The position numbers were made by a program, and so were the translations under genes. Shown piece after piece: positions 8,701 to 17,700 of a DNA stretch of 29,190 nucleotides. Source of the DNA: a virus; the IMG/VR virus record IMGVR_UViG_3300009132_000553, positions 1 through 29,190 of that record; one strand, written 5' to 3'. Below the pieces are notes generated by a model. That model did no database searches and was not told where the DNA came from. It was given only the letters and a program-made list of their open reading frames with translations. Positions within the stretch are counted from its first letter, which is position 1, and each line of letters starts with the position of its first letter.

Positions 8701-11700
8701 ACATTAAACCGTATCTGGAAAAGTGGATAGGCGACCCTGATTTAGGGAACCAGGAAAATTCCATACGACTCCAGCAAAAGGTCTTGGAGTGGATGGGGTA
8801 CGACCCTTACGGCAGGCCCAAGACTAACCGTAAGTCTATGGGCAACTTCGGCACCGAAGTTGATTTCGACGCCCCCAATATGCGATCCCCCGCCGGCGTC
8901 CACGTCATGGATGGGTTGAACGAGCAGGAAGGTCTCAACGCATTGGTCGATAAGCTGCGATCGGTCTACAGATCCAAAGACGGACTTTGGGGGGATGGCC
9001 CAGAAGGTGGGGACATGTCCGTAGAGGGGGTCGTCGATGCCATGGAGGAATACCTAGGCGAAGACATGTCCTCGGTTAGGGCCGCCATCCTGGATGAGCG
9101 CGAAACACAAAACTTAGATGAGGCGGCATCCGGAATAGATCCTGAGGCACCGCCGCCGGCCGAACCGCTCGACCCCGGCAGACCCACGATAAGAACCCCC
9201 TACGATTCGGATGCCGATCCTGAAGACGCCACCGCTGCCGCACCCAGCCCTGCCGAACCAACGACACGAGACAAGGATGCCGCTCGTCGCCGCAAGCTCG
9301 GCGAATATTTCCCACAAACTTTCGTAGATTCCGCCCCCGAGGGAAAGTTCACCGTCACGGAGTCGCTACCCGGATTCCGTTCCGGCGAGCGCGGAGCCAT
9401 TGGAGATCCTTCGGGTGGGGGCAAGGTCACCACCTACGACAGTCGCGAGGAAGCCGAGACGGCAGCCGAAGAGATTCGGACACGTCAACACGCCGACATA
9501 ACCACATCCCACAAGAAGCTTACGGACGCAAAGGAAGTCCTGGAGGACGACGTTAAATTCCAGGCGGCATACGATAAAGCCGCGGAGAAACTTGCCGATG
9601 AGTACGGGGGGGCGGAAAAGGTTCCCGACACCGCAATTGCAGCCGAGATAATCGGCTTGGAGGGCATGCGAGAAGAGTCCTACTGGGGCGACCACCACAT
9701 GGGCCAAAAGCTCGCGGAAGAGGGCCTCGGAAAAACCTTGGATCACCAAGTCCTAGATCAATTGGTACATGAATCCGAAGCGAAGCGCGAAGGAGCTCGA
9801 GACGCCATCCAAGGCGAGATTGACGAGCTGAAGCAGCACATGGAGAAGAACAAGGGGCTGGATCTCACCGGCAAGGATCGCGCAGAAGGACGGAAGCAAA
9901 GAGATGAGTGGACTCGCCGTCTGGATGCCCTCGAGAAATACAAAGATTTGCTGATCCCCGAAGAGTATGGGGTAGACTGGAAAGACACCCCGCATCCGTT
10001 TCTAGAATGGCAATTAGTCGACAAGGATGGGAAGAACATAGGCAAAGAAAGGTTGTATGGCAAAACTGCAGAAACTGGAGAGCGGGGTGGCGCCGTAACC
10101 GGAAAACTCACCTTCGGTGAGATGGCGCAGCAGTCCGGCAAAGTGGGAAGAACGAAAATCGGGGAGATAGCCCTCACCAAAGCCGAGGCCGATAATCTGA
10201 ACACACGCGATGCACAACTTATAAGTCAGGGAAAGATACCTAAATGGAAAGCGGGGGACAAACGAGCCGTTTACCGCGAGATAGGATCGCGGAACAAAGC
10301 AGGTAAATGGGAGGGGAAGGATCAGCACAACCTCCAACAGAAACTACAGGAACTCACGCGCGACCCTTCCGATGGCGGGTATGATCCCAGCAAGCAGGCT
10401 GCTGGCCCCGACGAACCGATCAGCAAAAAGAAAGAAGGCCTGACCCCCAATCAATACAGAAAACTTTTAGATGCCGTCAGAGCGGCGGAACTTTCGCCCA
10501 GTCGGTCCAACATATCCACGAAGCCCCTAGGCAAGATAAAAGTCGGTCCGGACGGTAAGGAAATCCCCGGCGGCGTTCCGGCCGGATTTTCGGCAGACAA
10601 AGGAACCACCCTCTCGGCCCTCGCCTTGGACAAGGTACAGCGACTATCCGACCAGCGAGCTAAAGACGAATTCCATGCAGCTCGCGGCGGCAAGCCCGGC
10701 AAGCCCAAGGCGCCGGTACAGAAGCTTGTCATGCGCTATAAGCCGCACTCCTCGCCGGAAGCGAGGGATGGCTACGGCACGGCACGCGACGGGATGACCG
10801 GGGAGAACACGATGGATTGGATCGAGGCGGGGCAACGTACAGCCACCACGCGACTGAAACAAGCAAAGGACTCGAAGTACAAAGGTATCGAGGGCCTAAA
10901 GGTTGGGGACGTCGTAGAAATGGTGGACGGAGACCGTAAACTTCTTGTGGAAGTCACGAAAGCGCCCTACCCCCCAGAGACCCTATCAGCCGAAGAATGG
11001 AGCAAGCTGGAGGGCTGGGCACCGGAAGAGCACGACAGACATGCCAAAGGATCCTACCTACAATTTCAATATAAGCTCTACGACCCCGCTCCCGGAGCCG
11101 CCGCTCCCAAACGCCCGGGTGAAAAGGTCAACCGCCGTCCACGCACATCCGAAAATACCAAGCTGTCAAATCCCACCACTTACGCTTTATCCCAATACGG
11201 GGGCATGCCATACGAAAAGAGCGGTGGCTTAGTCCAAAGCCGCAAGGAATATTTGCAAGACATGTTGGTCCAACGACGCTTGGATTACGTACAGGGTAAA
11301 ATAGACGAGCACCTAGAGACCGGGGGTCGCACTACGGAGGAATCCCTGAAGACCTTGGAGAATTTGAAAAAGAGATTGGACAGCATTCGCGCTAGACATT
11401 CCGATGGCGAAGGGTTTGGGGACTACGCTTCAGGAGTCGAAGAGGGGCCGGAATTCCCCACCAGAACTCCACAGAAGACCGGCGCGGCCGAATACGACAG
11501 CCAACACAACCTAATGTATGCGGGTGACCCTATAATCCGTTGGGATGAAGCCGTATCGGAATTTGCAGAAGGTAAGCCGAGAGAAGACGCCATAAAAGCG
11601 CTACTGGACATAATCGAGACTGACATCACGAACGACGCCAACAATCGGCGCATGCAAGTCGGCGGCCAGTTCAACGAGGACGAAGCCACTGAGGGAACTC

Positions 11701-14700
11701 TTTCCGATGAAGAGATCGTCGAACAAGAAGAAGCAGCCCGGGGCGACGAGCCCAGACCCAAGGACGCTTCCTCCCTGTTCTCGAGTTTTGAGCACACATC
11801 AAAGGGCACCTTCGCCGACGGTGAAAAGACGATCACGGTAAAGTCCCTCCAAGTACCTCCCGATTTCACACCCGATCAACACGCTGAGCTTACGAAGGAG
11901 CTTGCCGCGGAGGAGGAGGCCCTTAAAGACGCCCAAAAGGCCCGCACGGAGGCCATGGAAGCTGGACGGAGCGATGAGGCGAGAGATGCGCTAACAGCTG
12001 CCGGCGAACATTCGGTTAAGGTCAGCGAACTTAAAAAACAGTTAAACAGGGACGTATACGATTTCAAGCAGGCTGGGGTCGACCCCGGGCATCTCGTAAA
12101 ATCCCGCGTCGGAGTTCACACAGGATTCACGCGAGGAAGCGTGGACGAAGGGGTGAACATCATGGAACTAATCCTAGCTTTACCGGGCGTAAAGAAGGAT
12201 CCTGCGTTAGAGGCAAAAATACGCAATTACGACTTCGGCAAGGTGGAATCCAGCAAGGTCGCCACGGAAATCTACGACGAGAACGGGGAGCTCAAGCCTG
12301 ACTTAATCCCGAATAATAACGAAACCGTCACTGTGGATGTGTCCAAACAGACCGTAGAATTCACGCAGCAAAAAGGGGTGATGGATTCCGAAAGTAGCGG
12401 TCAGACCAGTCTTCTTCAGGATGTACAGGAAGAGGGCACCGTAGAAGTCCCCACGGAGGATGGCGGCACAACGACTGAAACCGTAGGCCTTAGGGAAGAC
12501 AAAACATTTCGCTGGTACAACGGTAGCTGGCGCATAGGGAAGAGTTTCACCAAAGTTACAAACAAAGACCATTTAGCAAAGATAAAGGCCGCGTGGGAGC
12601 AAGAACTCGACAAAAGGTTCACCGGTGCTAGCCGCTCCGCGAATATGGTGACGGCCGCCGATCTGGTCGACTTCTTCATAAACATGAAGGGTAGCGTCCA
12701 TAGATTTGGCGACATCCCCTCGTCGCAGGTCAAGAATAAGACTCTGACCCAAATGCCGGGAGCCCCCGGTGCAGGTCTGTTGCTACCCGTCTGGGATGAA
12801 TTCATCGATGCGATATACGATAAGCTGAACATCACCAGGAAGAGGGTCGCAAGTGGAGGCCGAGGGCCAAAGGCCAAAAGCCAGTTGGCAAGCGCCGTAC
12901 AGGTTATAGTAGACGGCGAACTCATTGGTAACGTGCTTAAAGGAAAGGAACGTCTGGTTTCCTCCATGCATGCGGACTTGGCTCCCATTTTCCAAGCCGT
13001 GATGGACGCCGACCGGGCGAACTTGTATGAGCGGGCAACCTATGAAAAAACAGACGTAGATACCGATGGAACGGTGGTTAAGTATGACCCCCAAGAAAAG
13101 CCGACCTCCGATGCCGACGCTTTAAACGACAAGAGTGGTGTTGAGGCGGAAGGGACGGACGCCTCACCCGCCGATCCCACGAGCCCTGCCGACGAAGACT
13201 TTGCGCGCGGTCCCAATCAGCAGATCCCTAAGGGTTACATGGACAGCAAGTTTCGTGCGGCTGTCGTCAAGGGAGCCAAGGACAAGGCGAAGGCGGATGG
13301 TCTCACGCGAAAAGCAACGACGGAATACGTTTCAAAACTCGAGGGGCAGGCCATAGAAGCCTTCAACAGATTAAAGGGTTCTAAAGTAGGCATACGTCTG
13401 CTAGCGCACGGCGCAAGCCTGACGGCCGGGGGTGGCAACACGTTTAGCCACCGCGATCTTTTACATATATTCCCTCAAAACGAAGGAATTAACGGCGGGC
13501 CGTCCACATCCATAGAGGGGGACAACCCAAACATTTGGCAACTTTTTGACCTTGATACTGTCGCCCCAATCATTTTGGAGCCTTTAGACAGGGAGCATAA
13601 ACCCACGGGGACGTTGGAAAAGACCAAGGCGAAAATACAAGATAGAATAGCCACCCAACGAAAGGTCATGAACACTTACGGGGAGGGTTCGCATGGCGCC
13701 GCACTGGCAGTTAAAGAGATAAACGCGCTCATGGCGAAGGAGAGGGCAATAGACCAGCAGCTAGCACAACAAGACTTGGTCTTAAAGGGTCAGGAAAGAC
13801 GAGCGCAGGGCGCCCCAGGAGCGCCTCCCCTAGCTTCAGAAAAAGCGTACAAAACCCAGATGGATGCCGTGAAGGCATGGCTTGACAAAATAAAGGAACG
13901 CCCGCTTCACCGAGCTTTCTTTGAAATGGTTTACAACCCCGGTCAGGTACTCAGCTCGGGAGTGTCGGACAAAAACAAACCGACCTACCGCGAGATGCTG
14001 ATGAACTTCTTGTTCGGTAAGTTCCGAAAGGCCAAGGTATCCGCACCAGAGCCCGACGCGAAACCCGTCCCATCCCGCAGAAATTTCCTAAAGAGCCTCG
14101 GATTGGGAGCTACCGTCGCGCACACTGGTTTACCCACAGTGGCTAAAGCAGCCGCAGCCAAGGGCACAACGGCCGCCGCCGTAATGACGAAGGCTGTTAG
14201 ATTCCATAAGTTAGCGGAAGCTATACAGGCTCGAAGAGATATTGCTCGCGACGTTAAAGAGATCAATAAAGAAGTTCGTGAATGGGAGCGGGAGATTATC
14301 GATTACAGCACTGGCGGATTCGAGAGCGAAGGCGGCTCGCTGCCGGATTACCCAGATTTCGACGACGACCCTGAACACGCGGATTACGACGCACACCACG
14401 AAATGTATGCGGAAGCACACGAAGAAATGGTCAAGGAGACGGCTTTAGCGGATCAAGGGTTGTCCCAGATATACTCGGAACCGGGGGCTGGCTGGAGATA
14501 TGGCAACATCACTGTTTTCGACCCTTCGAAGGGCCCTAAAGATCCGCGAGTTATGCTCCGCATATTGAAGATTCTCGCTGCACAAGTGGCTACCGAATCC
14601 AGCGCGGTAGCGACCGCAAGGTCTAGAGACACCCAGCGCGAGATGGAGACGCTTATCAATTTAGATGCGGCCAAAGAAAATAAACAAACCCGGTCGTGGG

Positions 14701-17700
14701 AGCACAGCGGTAAAGACTACAACTGGGTGGCAGACCTAAGTAAGGATGAGCTAAAACAGTTGGAGGAGGGAGAATATTGGCACGACATGGGCGGCGGCAT
14801 CAGCAGCACTGAAATACCCCACAAGCGCTATAAGAGATATGAGGAGATGTCCGAAGACGAGTTTATGATCCACGTTTTTGATGCAGAACTGCACGACCCT
14901 CACCAAAAACATGGGCCAGGAGACCGCCTCGATGAGTACAAGGGTCTCATAGGCAACTTGGTCTCGGATTACGTTTTCCAGAAGCTGTCCAATAAGCACC
15001 TGCCGGAGGCAAGGCAAGGGCCCGGGGTACCAAAAGATGATTTCAAGGCCCGATACGAGGCTCTGCACGACGAGTACGAAAATTACGTGATAACGCCCAA
15101 AGACGTAAAAGAAGCGTACGAGGAATACCGGCAGGAGATGACTAAGTATCGAGGAGATGAGGTTGGCCAAAAGGCAGGGGTGAAGCGGGCGATAAAAGAG
15201 CTGAAGAAGGCCATGAAATACGCTAAAACCATACCCGAGCCCCCAGGCGCTGAGACCGACCCCTTGGCTGATCTTACGCTATCCATAAATCAAGCGGTAG
15301 CGACCGTGCAGGGAGCATTGGCGGGCCTAGCGGCCATGGAGAAAAACGTGGGCAAGGCTCTGAATATCGGCGAGATCATAGCCGACAGGGTAGACCGGGT
15401 AACCAAGGAGATGGACAAGACGCCGGCACTGGAAAACAAGGAGGTCAAGGGCGAAGAGATAAACATCATGCCCGAGAAGGAAAAGGTTCCGGTGAAAAAA
15501 AAGGGGTCCAAGGGCGATAGCCCCGGGCCGTTAAGTTCGGGCATGGTACTCACCAGCGGGGTGCCTGACAACGTGGGCAACCTGTCGATGATCGGTAGGC
15601 TGCTGGCGAACAATCAGGACGATCCGGAAGGAGACAACTTCGTCTCTCGGTTTCTAAAGCGGAATATGCTCATGACCGATTACGTGGATCAAGCGAGGCC
15701 CTTGAAAAATTTACACGACAAACTGCTGTCCCAGTTGGGGATTCCGGAAGACCACCCGCTTTTCGATGCCCTGAAGACGCACCGCAAATGGCATGCATAT
15801 TACGGCAAGGGTTTTGACGTGGTGGATCGAGCCGGGAGAGAATACATAGACCCCATCAAGGAAGCCCTGCGTGACCACGGCATAACGCTGGAACAGTTCG
15901 GCGAGTATTTGTTGGCCCGCGCGGCTCCCTCGAGGAACCAGCATCTTCGCGTTCGCGAGGAAGACAATCAAAAGGAGGAATTGGCTAAACTGTACGTCAA
16001 GGACAGGCCCGAGCAAAGCGACAGGTATAAAGCAATGGTGGAGGAGCACAAGAAGCGGGAGATACCCACGTCGGGAATAGAGGATCACGTAGCGCTGGAA
16101 ATAGTGCACAACATGGAGGCCGACGCGAACTTTATGAGGTTCCTCAAGGATGCCCGCCAACCTCTACAAAAATTTTACGCTATGAATCGAGACGCCCTCA
16201 AACAAAAGACTCGCGGGGGTCTCATTCAAGGCGAGGGGGGTCTGAACGAGGAGGCCCGCATGGTTGCGGCGATGTCGCATTTCGACTGGAATATCCAGAA
16301 CCGTTCCAAGATCAAGTTGGGAGACAAATACTCATACGCGCCCATGCAAGGATTCGTCGATGAAATGGATAGGCTCAAGGATCGTGAAGAGGCGTATGAG
16401 CGTCTGGGCAAGTCGGGAACCACTGCCGGCAAGGGTTTCGACCAGCCCAAGCAGAAGTTTCTGTCCAAAGGCGCCTTCGGTCGCGGAACGTTTGAGAAGG
16501 ACGGGGTGAAAGGCTCGTGGGCTCCCGACCCCGAGGTGACGTTCGCAACGGCTGTAGAGCAATATTTTAACGATGCCATACGCTCTCAGAAAAATACGGT
16601 CAGTCAATCTTTCGGAAACGTGTTTAATATCATGAGGGCCGCAGCCGATTCCAAATATATGAAGACGCTGGAAGCATCCAACCCCGAATGGGCCAAGGTC
16701 CTGAAAGGGTTGCCGAAGCAAGCTCTCGAGGACATTAAAAAAGACTTCCATGAAACTTTCGAGATGGAGTTCACTCCGGAGGAAATAATCAGCGAGTATA
16801 AATTGAGCGACGACGAGGTAACGGACGAACACGGCAACCCAATATCTCGATTAAAGACACGTTCAAAGAAGCTGAGCACCGAATTTAAAGACGACCCCCT
16901 AGTCTTCGTATATCGCGAAGCGGGTGCCCCCACGTACATAAAACTCAAGGCTACCAACAAGGGCGCCGAGATGGCATCCACGATGAAAAACTTGAGGTAC
17001 CAGGCCCTCACTGACCCGTTCCTTAAGAAGGCCAATTGGGGTACGCGCATGTTGGCTAAACTCTACACGTCGGTCAACCCGATGTTCATCATCCCCAATT
17101 TCTTCAGGGATTACGGCACCGCGTTCATACACCTGACTGAGGATGAGAAACGGGGCTTGACTAAAGATGCTTTGAGTATGCCCAACATAGCTAAATTCGG
17201 GAAGGCCATATTCCTCGCGGAAAGGATGCGGAAAGAAGGCAAGAATCCGCTAGGGAAGCTCCGGCCGGACTTGGCGAACAAGAAAGCCATGAACAAGATG
17301 GCGGCAGACTTGCTCTCGGAGGGGGATTACATGAAGATGTACGAGTTCGCACAGAGTGCGGGGGCCAAGGTCGGGTACTTCAGGCATGAGTCCATGCTTC
17401 AGCAGATCGAGAGAATCAACAAAGAGTTAAGCAAGCCCATCAAGGGCCTCAATCGCGGCATGGAGCTCGGCAAACAGGTGTTTGGGGTTGTCGACAACAT
17501 GAACACAGCCGTGGAGAATTCCATACGAATGTCCGCTTTTTGGGCAGCCGTCAAGCGTGGGGATTCCGTGGAGAAAGCCACCCACATCGCCCGTAACGTC
17601 ACCGTGGATTTCAATCAGAAGGGCAATTACACACAAACTTTAGGTTCGCTTTACGTATTCTTCGGGGCGGGGATGAATTCCATAGATCGCATGACGCGAT

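Noticed and set aside
12416-12988. 190-codon open frame on the minus strand
   Set aside because: It lies wholly inside the giant gene, has no ribosome site or neighbours on that strand, and its composition (Ser/Leu/Pro-rich) is what antisense of this coding pattern gives. The same holds for the other minus-strand frames, e.g. 17888-18406 and 7145-7642.
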